In this document: one piece after another, positions 1 through 5,493 of the stretch
Position numbering within the stretch: position 1 is the first letter of the stretch
How the letters are laid out: each line of letters starts with the position of its first letter
Assembly (NCBI GenBank): GCA_009839535.1
Contig: VXPN01000112.1
Coordinates: forward strand, 1-5,553
Length of the DNA stretch: 5,553 nt
Source of the DNA: Boseongicola sp. SB0662_bin_57
GTDB lineage: Bacteria > Pseudomonadota > Alphaproteobacteria > Rhodobacterales > Rhodobacteraceae
Reading direction: 5' to 3'
Translations under genes and position numbers: made by a program
Notes under the pieces: model-generated
What the model was told of the DNA's origin: nothing
Database searches by the model: none
What the model saw: the letters and a program-made list of their open reading frames with translations, nothing else

Positions 1-348
1 CCGGACCTGGCCGGCTGGAGGCGCGAGACGATGCCCGAGTATCCGGATGCGGCCTTTTTCGACATCGCGCCCGACTGGGCCTGCGAGGTGCTGTCGCCTT
101 CGACCCGCCGGATCGATCAGAACGAGAAGCGGACGATCTACGCCCGGGAGGGCGTCTCGCATCTCTGGTTCGTGGATCCCGTTTCCAAGACGCTTGAGGC
201 GTTCGAACTCCGCGACGGCCATTGGGTGCTGCTGGTCACGCTGGCGGACGACGCGCCGGTCTCGTTGCCACCCTTCGAGGCCATAAGCTTTCCGCTGGAC
301 GCACTCTGGCCGGAAGACGTTGCCCCGGATGCCGGCACGGCTGGGTGA
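1..348 (+). CDS. Uma2 family endonuclease (DUF820), C-terminal part, truncated by window edge
   Basis: The frame is open from base 1 with no start needed inside the window, and it ends at TGA 346-348, leaving 115 visible residues. Uma2 proteins are usually about 180-200 residues, so roughly the first 70-80 lie outside. Numbered from base 1, the visible part begins PDLAGWRRE, whose Asp2 matches the first catalytic Asp of the family. CEVLSPST follows with Glu29 as the expected active-site acid, then a D-x3-K stretch with Lys43 (PD-(D/E)XK nuclease fold), then the family-typical YAREGVSHLWFVDP strand. An internal ATG at 31 would cut off the catalytic Asp and is not the real start. These proteins are predicted nucleases found in many copies in cyanobacteria and also in proteobacteria; their physiological role is poorly known. 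The family call is firm and the function is inferred from the fold. Confidence 0.88.
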   Translation, partial: PDLAGWRRETMPEYPDAAFFDIAPDWACEVLSPSTRRIDQNEKRTIYAREGVSHLWFVDPVSKTLEAFELRDGHWVLLVTLADDAPVSLPPFEAISFPLDALWPEDVAPDAGTAG

Positions 349-488
349 CCCATTCCTGCCTGTCAGGTCGGGAGCAGCCACGTGCACCACAGGAGCAGCG
401 CTTCTCGCACTTGCGGAATGCGTCTTGCCGATGATCGATTCTCGTGAACAATGATCCCGCGCAAGACAACCTGCTGCAGTGTCCAGTC

Positions 489-782
489 ATGGCCAACAAA
501 CTGAAATCTCTCTTGACGCTCGGCAACGTCGTCACGTTTGTGATCGGCGGCGCTGCCGGAATTGTCTTGCCGGTCGTCGGCCTTTTCGTCGGGTTGCAGG
601 TCAGTCCTGTATTGGGAACGGTCCTTGTGGCACCGTACATCGCCGTGGCTGCGCTGTTCGACACGTATCTTGGTCACATGCATGGTTTCGCGCGTCTTCT
701 GGGTCTGGGACTGTCGATCCTGACTTATGTCCTGCTGGCCTTTGGCGTGCGTCACGTGTTGCGGCTCGCCATGCGTCGGTAG
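489..782 (+). CDS. small hypothetical membrane protein, about three TM segments
   Basis: I do not recognise this protein. From ATG 489 it has 97 residues. After a short basic N-terminus (MANKLKSL) it is almost entirely hydrophobic: segments at about residues 12-36 (GNVVTFVIGGAAGIVLPVVG...), 41-57 and 67-87, then a basic tail (RHVLRLAMRR). This suggests an inner-membrane protein. The short loop DTYLGHMHG lies between segments 2 and 3. An in-frame GTG at 444 would add 15 residues (MNNDPAQDN...). Neither start has a convincing Shine-Dalgarno, and I prefer 489 because the hydrophobic core follows it directly. It lies 140 bp after the Uma2 gene and converges with the peroxiredoxin gene. No charged or metal-binding motif suggests a function. 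That it is a real gene is supported by membrane-like composition over its whole length, which is not proof. Confidence 0.6.
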   Translation: MANKLKSLLTLGNVVTFVIGGAAGIVLPVVGLFVGLQVSPVLGTVLVAPYIAVAALFDTYLGHMHGFARLLGLGLSILTYVLLAFGVRHVLRLAMRR

Positions 783-905
783 CCGCCTCTCCCGAGATTC
801 CGGTCGATCTCTCCTGCCGATCCGGTCAAACGCATCCGGAACGGTTTCCCATGGCAATTGGTCGCCTGGAAATTCGAACCGGTCCGAAGACAGCGGGTGT
901 CTCGA

Positions 906-1559
906 TCAGGTTGGTTGTTTGACGGTCCTGAGATACGGCAGCACCTTGTCGAATCCCTCGAACCGCGCCTTGGCGTCTTCATCGGACACGGCGGGCACTA
1001 CGATGACGTTTTCGCCCTGCTTCCAGTTCGCTGGCGTCGAGACCTGATGGTCCATTGTCAGCTGAATTGAATCCAGGGCGCGCAGGATCTCGTCGAAGTT
1101 CCGCCCGGTCGTCATCGGATAGGTCAGCGACAGCTTCACCTTCCTGTCCGGCCCGACGATGAAGACGGTCCGCACGGTCTGGTTGTCTGCGGGCGTGCGC
1201 CCTTCGACCTTTTCTTCGCCTGCGGGCAGCATGTCATAGAGCTTGGCGACTTTCATCTCCGGGTCGCCGATCATGGGGTAGCTTACCGTGTTCCCGGTGA
1301 CCGTCTTGATGTCGTCCTTCCAGCGGTGATGGTCGTCGACGGGATCGACCGAGATTCCGATGATCTTGGCGTTCCGCTTCGAGAATTCTTCCTGCATGCC
1401 TGCCATCAGCCCGAGTTCGGTCGTGCAGACCGGCGTGAAGTCCTTGGGATGCGAAAACAGGATTGCGTAGCCGTCGCCAATCCAGTCGTGAAAGCTGATC
1501 GGACCCTCGGTCGTGTCGGCCGTGAAGTCCGGCGCCGTGTCGTTGATGCGCAGTGCCAT
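906..1559 (-). CDS. 1-Cys peroxiredoxin (Prx6 subfamily)
   Basis: A 217-residue thiol peroxidase that reduces H2O2 and organic hydroperoxides, probably in the cytoplasm (no signal peptide). The peroxidatic cysteine is Cys45 in HPKDFTPVCTTELG, with Thr42 and Pro43 completing the PxxxT/SxxC active site. Arg130 in NQTVRTVFIVGPD is the conserved active-site arginine, and YPMTTGRNFDEILR is a Prx6 signature. Cys45 is the only cysteine, so there is no resolving Cys and the enzyme must be recycled by an external thiol. The C-terminal extension (about 165-217, including HQVSTPANWKQGENVIVVP) is the Prx6-type dimer arm, and the length is normal for the family. The ATG at 1559 is chosen because the family starts MALRINDTAPDF and GGAGAGGG lies 8 nt upstream (1568-1575). 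The frame stays open to 2018 on this strand, but that part is antisense to the hydrolase. It is transcribed divergently from the alpha/beta hydrolase. Confidence 0.95.
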   Translation of the reverse strand: MALRINDTAPDFTADTTEGPISFHDWIGDGYAILFSHPKDFTPVCTTELGLMAGMQEEFSKRNAKIIGISVDPVDDHHRWKDDIKTVTGNTVSYPMIGDPEMKVAKLYDMLPAGEEKVEGRTPADNQTVRTVFIVGPDRKVKLSLTYPMTTGRNFDEILRALDSIQLTMDHQVSTPANWKQGENVIVVPAVSDEDAKARFEGFDKVLPYLRTVKQPT

Positions 1560-1567
1560 GGTGATTG

Positions 1568-1575
1568 CCCTCTCC
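1568..1575 (-). promoter_or_regulatory. Shine-Dalgarno of the peroxiredoxin gene
   Basis: GGAGAGGG on the minus strand ends 8 nt before the ATG at 1559. It fixes that codon as the start rather than any codon in the 153-codon open extension upstream. Confidence 0.6.
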
Positions 1576-1777
1576 GTCAATGCTGGTCCGGGATCGAATC
1601 CTCGAGGTGAGATCCAGTTCCCGGCGCACAATGCTCCTTCGCTCCTGGCCGGGCAACACGTGCATCGCAAGTTAGGAATGTCGTCACGTTTCGTGTAAGG
1701 AAGCGCGGGGAAAATTCCGAATCGGGGATGTGGCCCGGGATGAAGTTCCTGAGCTGCGGAGTCTCGGCGAGTCGTAA

Positions 1778-1783
1778 CGGAGG
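1778..1783 (+). promoter_or_regulatory. Shine-Dalgarno deciding the GTG start of the hydrolase
   Basis: CGGAGG ends 7 nt before GTG 1791. This is the best ribosome binding site in the area. It argues against the upstream in-frame ATG at 1728, which would add 21 residues with no family counterpart. Confidence 0.75.
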
Positions 1784-1790
1784 ATTGCGG

Positions 1791-2513
1791 GTGGCGGCAT
1801 TTGTCCTGGTCCATGGAGCATGGCACGGCGGCTGGTGCTGGGCACAGGTGGAAGACGCGCTGCGCGAGAAAGGGCATCGCGCCTTTGCGCCGACGCTTAC
1901 CGGCCTTGGCGAGCGGAGCCACCTTCTGACTTCGAAGATCGACGCCGACCTTCACGTGCTGGACGTGGTAAACGTTCTGAAGTGGGCTGAACTCGAGGAC
2001 GTCGTCCTTGTCGGACACTCCTATGGCGGCCTGATCGTGACGGGTGTCGCAGGGCAGGTGCCGGAGCGCGTGAGAGCGCTCGTGTATCTCGATGCCTTCG
2101 TGCCGGCGGAGAGCGGCGTGTCGCTCTTCGCAAGAGGCAATCCGGAGCGCATGGCGCGGTTCCAGGCCGAGATCGACAGCGGTGCCGCCGGAGTCCAGCC
2201 CGACTTGTTCGATGCCTGGGCCGAAGACGAAGCGGTCAAGGACTGGCTGAGATCAATGTGCACGCCGCAGCCGGCGGGAACTTTCGCTGGCGGCGTTACC
2301 TTGACCGGACGAGAGGTCGAAGTGGCGCACCGCTACTACATCCTGTGCGAGCGGAACCGCCCTTCCGCGTTCTGGGACGAGCATGATCGGGTCAAGGGCC
2401 GGCCGGGCTGGAAAGCCGACCGGATAGCGACCATGCATGACGCGATGGTCGAGGCGCCGGACGAACTGGCACGTCTCCTCAACGAATTTGTCACGGGATT
2501 GACTGACGGTTAG
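1791..2513 (+). CDS. alpha/beta hydrolase, EstC/methylesterase-like
   Basis: A 240-residue soluble hydrolase, probably an esterase; the substrate is unknown. It opens with the family N-terminus AAFVLVHGAWHGGWCW, where His8-Gly9 form the oxyanion-hole region. PTLTGLGERSHLL follows, then the nucleophile elbow GHSYGG with Ser77. YLDAFVP is typical of the plant methylesterase/hydroxynitrile lyase-like and EstC group, and the catalytic His is His216 in MHDAMVEAPDELA. The acid residue cannot be fixed by eye. It has no signal peptide or lipid anchor. The start is GTG 1791, where the conserved domain begins, with CGGAGG 7 nt upstream. It is divergent from the peroxiredoxin gene and followed after 36 nt by a strong hairpin, so it is probably monocistronic. 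Substrates known in this group include carboxylic esters and pyrethroid-like compounds; nothing here selects one. Confidence 0.9.
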   Translation: MAAFVLVHGAWHGGWCWAQVEDALREKGHRAFAPTLTGLGERSHLLTSKIDADLHVLDVVNVLKWAELEDVVLVGHSYGGLIVTGVAGQVPERVRALVYLDAFVPAESGVSLFARGNPERMARFQAEIDSGAAGVQPDLFDAWAEDEAVKDWLRSMCTPQPAGTFAGGVTLTGREVEVAHRYYILCERNRPSAFWDEHDRVKGRPGWKADRIATMHDAMVEAPDELARLLNEFVTGLTDG

Positions 2514-2549
2514 CCGGAACGGTCCCTGGATCTTGCGTATCTTCGGCGG

Positions 2550-2585
2550 CACGGGGCAGGGACGACATGTTGTCCATGCCCCGTG
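2550..2585 (+). terminator. 36-nt near-perfect hairpin after the hydrolase gene
   Basis: The outer arms CACGGGGCA (2550-2558) and TGCCCCGTG (2577-2585) are exactly complementary. Inside one G-A mismatch (2559/2576) the inner arms GGACGACA (2560-2567) and TGTTGTCC (2568-2575) pair fully with one G-U. The structure starts 36 nt after the hydrolase TAG. A short T-run (AATTTTGTTG) begins about 14 nt after the stem, too far for a textbook intrinsic terminator. It is best read as a 3'-end hairpin (terminator or mRNA stabiliser), but a protein-binding palindrome is possible because the dyad is nearly symmetric to its centre. Confidence 0.6.
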
Positions 2586-2858
2586 ATCTCGTGGCGGCAA
2601 TTTTGTTGACGATGCGGCGCTTGCCATCACGGTAGCCGCGCATCGATCAGGAGTTTGGCCAGCGCCGCGGCGCACTTGCGCGACATTGGCTCGGTAGCTT
2701 CGGCAGACGGACCGCGTACGGCGAAGCGGTGCCCTTCGGTCGCCACTCTCGCTTTGCCACCGCACTTCAGCTCGCGGTGTTCGGGTCCACGCACGGCAAG
2801 GCCTGGCAGCGTGGCGCGGCTCGTATTCTGCCCGCACTGCCTGGGGCCGCGATGCAGG
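2586..2858. other. gene-less stretch between hydrolase and toxin-antitoxin module
   Basis: No recognised gene. Open frames exist on both strands. The longest is a minus-strand frame ending at TGA 2627-2629 that runs antisense through the antitoxin; it has no recognisable domain and no clear start. The motif CGGTAGC occurs at 2630-2636 and 2692-2698, and again at 2875-2881 inside the antitoxin promoter. The last two belong to an 11-bp direct repeat GCTCGGTAGCT (2689-2699, 2872-2882). A decayed gene or mobile-element remnant is possible but not demonstrable by eye. Confidence 0.35.
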
Positions 2859-2887
2859 TTGACGTGGTCGCGCTCGGTAGCTACCTT
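2859..2887 (+). promoter_or_regulatory. predicted sigma70 promoter of the toxin-antitoxin operon
   Basis: TTGACG (2859-2864), then exactly 17 nt, then TACCTT (2882-2887, matching TATAAT at positions 1, 2 and 6). Six bases separate the -10 from the antitoxin ATG at 2894, so transcription would begin at or next to the A of the start codon. This agrees with the absence of a Shine-Dalgarno. Consensus match and spacing are seen directly; activity is inferred. Confidence 0.5.
2876..2885. promoter_or_regulatory. candidate autoregulatory operator, palindrome GGTAGCTACC
   Basis: A perfect 10-bp palindrome lies between the -35 and -10 and covers the first four bases of the -10. Type II antitoxins commonly repress their own promoter by binding such palindromes, and Phd/YefM proteins do so through their N-terminal domain. 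The position fits repression well; binding is inferred. Confidence 0.45.
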
Positions 2888-2893
2888 GCCTGC

Positions 2894-3187
2894 ATGAGAT
2901 CGGTCGGCATCAAGGTCCTGAACAGCAAGTTGAGCGAGTACGTCCGGCTTGCGGCATCCGGCGAGACGGTCTTGGTGACTGACCGTGACCTTGTGGTGGC
3001 GGAATTGGGCCCGCTCAGGGAGACCCGGAGCTCGGTCCTCGCTGATGCGTTCCTCGCCGAGTCGGTGCGGTCCGGCGTGCTCGCGCCGCCGCCGCTGGCG
3101 GGATCCGGACCGCCGCCCAGGCCCGCACCGGTTGCCAGTCTGGACGAGGTTCTGGCCGAACTCGACGAGACCAGGCACGATCGGTGA
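2894..3187 (+). CDS. type II toxin-antitoxin antitoxin, Phd/YefM family
   Basis: A 97-residue antitoxin expected to neutralise the PIN toxin encoded next and to repress the operon. The N-terminal part, MRSVGIKVLNSKLSEYVRL..., followed by GETVLVTDRDLVVAELGP (to about residue 40), is the Phd/YefM DNA-binding and dimerisation domain. A short helix follows, then a proline-rich linker at about 64-79 and a C-terminal acidic helix SLDEVLAELDETRHDR (82-97) that probably fills the toxin active-site groove. ATG 2894 is chosen because the family starts exactly there. In-frame ATGs at 2729 and 2852 would add unrelated residues, and the latter lies upstream of the -35 of the predicted promoter. No Shine-Dalgarno precedes 2894, consistent with a leaderless transcript. 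Its stop overlaps the toxin start (GTGA), coupling translation of the two proteins. Confidence 0.9.
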   Translation: MRSVGIKVLNSKLSEYVRLAASGETVLVTDRDLVVAELGPLRETRSSVLADAFLAESVRSGVLAPPPLAGSGPPPRPAPVASLDEVLAELDETRHDR

Positions 3188-3579
3188 TCTATCTTGACAC
3201 GTCCGTCGCGCTGGCCTGGCTGCTGACCGAGGATCGGCAGCCCCCGGTTTCCGTTTGGGACGGGACCCTGGTGTCGAGCCGGCTCCTCGAATACGAGATT
3301 TGGACGCCACTGCATTCACGTGGCATTGCGGATTCGCATGGCGAGGCGGCGCGCCAGCTCATTGGACGGGTCGCACTGCTGGAATTACCTCCGCAGGTAC
3401 TGGCGCGGGCGCTGGACGCCTTTCCGGCTCCGCTGCGGACCCTTGACGCCCTGCACTTGGCGTCATGCGCGTATCTGGCCGATCAAGGCCAGAATGTGGA
3501 GTTGGCGAGCTACGACCGACGGATGAACGAGGTCGCTCGCGCGATGGATATCCCGCTCTTCAACCCCGAAGCGGCATGA
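3184..3579 (+). CDS. vapC: VapC-like PIN-domain toxin (endoribonuclease)
   Basis: A 131-residue PIN-domain protein, the normal size for VapC toxins, which cleave RNA (often tRNA or rRNA) in a Mg2+-dependent way. The four expected acidic residues are present in order: Asp5 in VIYLDTS, Glu38 in SRLLEYEIW, Asp88 in LRTLDALHLA, and Asp111 in ASYDRRM. The toxin therefore looks intact rather than decayed. It starts at GTG 3184, overlapping the antitoxin stop by 4 nt (GTGA), which implies translational coupling and antitoxin-first synthesis. The partner is a Phd/YefM antitoxin instead of an AbrB- or RHH-type VapB, a recurrent combination in bacteria. The target RNA cannot be predicted. Toxin identity is well supported by motif and gene order. 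Confidence 0.92.
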   Translation: MIYLDTSVALAWLLTEDRQPPVSVWDGTLVSSRLLEYEIWTPLHSRGIADSHGEAARQLIGRVALLELPPQVLARALDAFPAPLRTLDALHLASCAYLADQGQNVELASYDRRMNEVARAMDIPLFNPEAA

Positions 3580-3690
3580 TTCGCGACTGGCAACTTTGTG
3601 CGATCATGCGCCAAGCGCCCTTCTGGATCCCGTCGCAGCGGCCGTTCCGGCATTCGATCGCCAGCGCCGCGGCTCCGTGTGTCCGCATAC

Positions 3691-3696
3691 AGGGAG
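3691..3696 (+). promoter_or_regulatory. Shine-Dalgarno deciding the TTG start of the dioxygenase
   Basis: AGGGAG ends 7 nt before TTG 3704. No ATG or GTG in this frame nearby has comparable support, and the family homology begins just after this TTG. Confidence 0.7.
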
Positions 3697-3703
3697 ATTC
3701 CAG

Positions 3704-4660
3704 TTGAATCCTGCCAGTGACGTTGCCCATCTGGGCCACGCGGAACTCCATACCGACAGGTTCGAGGAGAGCCTTGACTTCTTTGTTCGCGTCTTCGGGC
3801 TGACGGAGAGCGGCCGAGACGAGGACAGCGTCTATCTTCGCGCGTTTGACGACTACGAATTTCACACGCTCAAGCTCACGCGGCACCACACGACGGGCGT
3901 CGGCCATGTCGCTTACCGCGTGTCTTCGCCGGAGGCCCTCGAGCGGCGCGTGGCGGCGATCTACGCGTCGGGCTGCAAGGTTCTTGGCTGGACCGACGGC
4001 GACCTTGGCCATGGCCCGGCATTTCGGTTCGAGGATCCCTTCGGGCACGTGTTCGAGATCTATTGGGAGACGCGGAAGTTCGACGCGCCCGAAGGCGAGC
4101 GCCCGGCGCTGAAGAACGTTGCCCAGAGATACCACGGGCGGGGATGCTGCCCGAGACGCCTTGATCACGTGAACCTTCTTGCCGAAGACGTCACCGTGTT
4201 CCGGGACTTCATGATTGCGACCCTCGGGTCACGCGTGACCGAGCAGATCCTTCTCGACAACGGCCGGCTTGGCGGCTGCTGGTTCACCGTGAACAACAAG
4301 ACATATGATCTCGCCTGCACCGAGGAACATGGAGGCGGGAACGGGCGGTTCCATCATCTGACCTACGCTTGCGACCAGAGGGAGGACATCCTGCGCGCAG
4401 CGGACATCTTCCTCGAGAACGGCGTCCACATCGAGACGGGGCCGCACAAGCACGCGATACAAGGCACCTTTTTCCTCTATGTCTGGGAGCCTGCCGGCAA
4501 TCGGGTGGAGCTGGCGAATTCCGGTGCACGCCTGATCCTGCAGCCCGACTGGGAGCCTGTGACCTGGACGGAAACGGAGCGCAGGAAGGGCCAGGCCTGG
4601 GGGCTGAAGACGATCGAGACATTCCATACTCACGGAACGCCCCCCGTGCCGAAGGCGTAG
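3704..4660 (+). CDS. type I extradiol dioxygenase, catechol 2,3-dioxygenase-like (VOC superfamily)
   Basis: A 318-residue cytoplasmic Fe(II) (or Mn(II)) ring-cleavage dioxygenase, expected to open a catechol next to its hydroxyls to a semialdehyde. It has two VOC/glyoxalase-fold modules at about 7-122 and 150-275. Metal ligands, counted from the TTG, are His155 (RLDHVNLL), His218 (RFHHLTY) and Glu269 (NRVELANS), matching XylE His153, His214 and Glu265. His250 and Tyr259 match XylE His246 and Tyr255. The acid-base His199 of XylE (AHDVA) is Tyr201 here (TYDLA). The C-terminal tail (EFHTHGTPP-like, here ETFHTHGTPPVP) is typical of one C23O branch. The TTG start is supported by AGGGAG 7 nt upstream; the in-frame ATG at 3596 would add 36 unrelated residues. 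It follows vapC by 124 nt with no promoter recognised. The natural substrate is unknown, so no gene symbol is given. Confidence 0.9.
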   Translation: MNPASDVAHLGHAELHTDRFEESLDFFVRVFGLTESGRDEDSVYLRAFDDYEFHTLKLTRHHTTGVGHVAYRVSSPEALERRVAAIYASGCKVLGWTDGDLGHGPAFRFEDPFGHVFEIYWETRKFDAPEGERPALKNVAQRYHGRGCCPRRLDHVNLLAEDVTVFRDFMIATLGSRVTEQILLDNGRLGGCWFTVNNKTYDLACTEEHGGGNGRFHHLTYACDQREDILRAADIFLENGVHIETGPHKHAIQGTFFLYVWEPAGNRVELANSGARLILQPDWEPVTWTETERRKGQAWGLKTIETFHTHGTPPVPKA

Positions 4661-4697
4661 GTTCCGATTGTCACCAGTTGCATGCGCGAGGAGCGTC

Positions 4698-4735
4698 TGA
4701 CTGCGCAGTTCAGGGCCTGTGACTGCGGTTCAGGG
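4698..4735. repeat. imperfect tandem direct repeat between convergent genes
   Basis: TGACTGCGCAGTTCAGGG (4698-4715) is followed after 4 nt by TGACTGCGGTTCAGGG (4720-4735). The copies are identical except for a CA insertion in the first, with a 22-nt period (about two helical turns). The first copy contains the palindrome CTGCGCAG (4701-4708). It lies in the 81-nt gap between the converging stops of the dioxygenase and SDR. It could be a duplication by slippage or a binding site; no T-tract terminator is visible here. Confidence 0.5.
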
Positions 4736-4741
4736 ATCCGC

Positions 4742-5482
4742 TCAAATGCAGCGCCCGCCGTCGACCTCGAGACAGACCCCGGTCACCATGCCGGCCTCGT
4801 CGGAGCAGAGGTAGCAGGCCGCGTTGCCAATGTCCTCAGGCGTCGAAAACCTGCCAAGGGGTATCGTTGCGAGGAACCTGGCCCGCATCTCCGGCGTGTC
4901 CTCGCCGAGAAAGCTCTTCAGGAGCGGCGTCTCGCCCGCCACGGGATTCAGCGCGTTCACGCGGATGCCGTCAGGTGCCAGTTCGACCGCCATCGTCCTG
5001 GTGGCCGTGTTCATCCAGCCCTTTGAAGCATTGTACCAGTTGAGCCGGGGCCGCGGGCTGACGCCGGCTGTCGACGCCACGTTGAGGATTGCGCCGGAAC
5101 CCTGCTCCCTGAAGACGGGCACCGCGTGCCGGGCCGTCAGGTAGACCGCCTTGCAGTTGACGGCGAACACGCGGTCGAAATCCGCTTCGCTGACCTCGTC
5201 CAGTGGCGCGGGCAGGTGAGTCACCCCCGCATTGTTGACCAGGATGTCGATCTTCCCGAAGGCCGATCTCGCCGAGGTCACCATCGCGGCAACGTCGCTG
5301 TCACTGGACACGTCGGTCTTTACGGCCTCGCAGCCAAGCTCATGCGCTTTCGCGTCGACGGCCTTGCCGTTCACGTCCGCGATCATCACACGCGCGCCTT
5401 CGGCGATGAACTTGCCGGCAATTCCGGCACCGAATCCGGATGCGCCACCGGTCACGATGGCGGCCTTCCCCTTCAACCGCAT
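4742..5482 (-). CDS. classical short-chain dehydrogenase/reductase, probably NAD(H)-dependent
   Basis: A 246-residue classical SDR oxidoreductase acting on an alcohol/ketone pair; the substrate is unknown. The Rossmann cofactor motif TGGASGFG is at 11-18. Asp36 ends beta-2 (MIADV), which favours NAD(H) over NADP(H). NNAG is at 83-86. The catalytic tetrad is Asn109, Ser137 (NVASTAG), Tyr150 and Lys154 (YNASK). VNALNPVAGETPLL and the C-terminal TGVCLEVDGGRCI are typical FabG/glucose dehydrogenase-like endings, and the length is normal. ATG 5482 has AGGAG 6 nt upstream. It converges on the dioxygenase with 81 nt between stops, so the two are not co-transcribed. A possible partner gene ends 9 nt upstream on the same strand. 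Overall annotation is secure at family level only. Confidence 0.92.
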   Translation of the reverse strand: MRLKGKAAIVTGGASGFGAGIAGKFIAEGARVMIADVNGKAVDAKAHELGCEAVKTDVSSDSDVAAMVTSARSAFGKIDILVNNAGVTHLPAPLDEVSEADFDRVFAVNCKAVYLTARHAVPVFREQGSGAILNVASTAGVSPRPRLNWYNASKGWMNTATRTMAVELAPDGIRVNALNPVAGETPLLKSFLGEDTPEMRARFLATIPLGRFSTPEDIGNAACYLCSDEAGMVTGVCLEVDGGRCI

Positions 5483-5488
5483 TTCAGT

Positions 5489-5493
5489 CTCCT
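5489..5493 (-). promoter_or_regulatory. Shine-Dalgarno of the SDR gene
   Basis: AGGAG on the minus strand, 6 nt before the ATG at 5482. It overlaps the TAG stop (5492-5494) of the possible upstream partial gene, which would allow translational coupling. Confidence 0.65.

Larger units (their letters stand above)
1560..1790. other. divergent intergenic region between peroxiredoxin and hydrolase
   Basis: 231 bp that must hold the promoters of both divergent genes. I could not identify a convincing -35/-10 pair for either. Visible structure: a CACGTG palindrome at 1657-1662; an inverted repeat CACG-TTT-CGTG at 1685-1695, 28 bp further on with the same half-site; and a short GGAA-AA-TTCC dyad near 1710-1719. 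These could be operator sites, but in GC-rich DNA short dyads are common. No RNA gene or additional ORF is apparent. Confidence 0.4.

Noticed and set aside
359..367. CCTG-T-CAGG dyad after the Uma2 stop as a terminator.
   Set aside because: The 4-bp stem with a 1-nt loop cannot form a stable hairpin, and no T-run follows.
528..539. 12-base identity GTCGTCACGTTT shared with 1680-1691, overlapping the dyad in the divergent region.
   Set aside because: The first copy is inside the membrane-protein coding region and lacks the second half of the dyad; probably chance.
820..840. Inverted repeat TCCGG/CCGGA with a 10-nt loop downstream of the membrane-protein gene, as a terminator.
   Set aside because: The stem is only 5 bp and there is no T-tract.
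1570..1621. Possible EcfG (general stress) promoter for the peroxiredoxin: GGAAC on the minus strand at 1621-1617.
   Set aside because: At 16-17 nt spacing the -10 reads GATT or ATTC, a poor match to CGTT; not enough to report as a promoter.
1560..2018. Peroxiredoxin frame stays open for a further 153 codons upstream, giving an apparent 370-residue fusion protein.
   Set aside because: The extension is antisense to the hydrolase and has no domain. The Prx family N-terminus and a Shine-Dalgarno fix the start at 1559.
2729..2893. Longer antitoxin with a 55-residue N-terminal extension.
   Set aside because: Phd/YefM homology begins exactly at Met 2894, and the predicted promoter lies inside the extension.
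2881..3319. Long minus-strand open frames across the toxin-antitoxin genes.
   Set aside because: They are antisense shadows of two well-supported genes in GC-rich DNA, with no domain or ribosome site.
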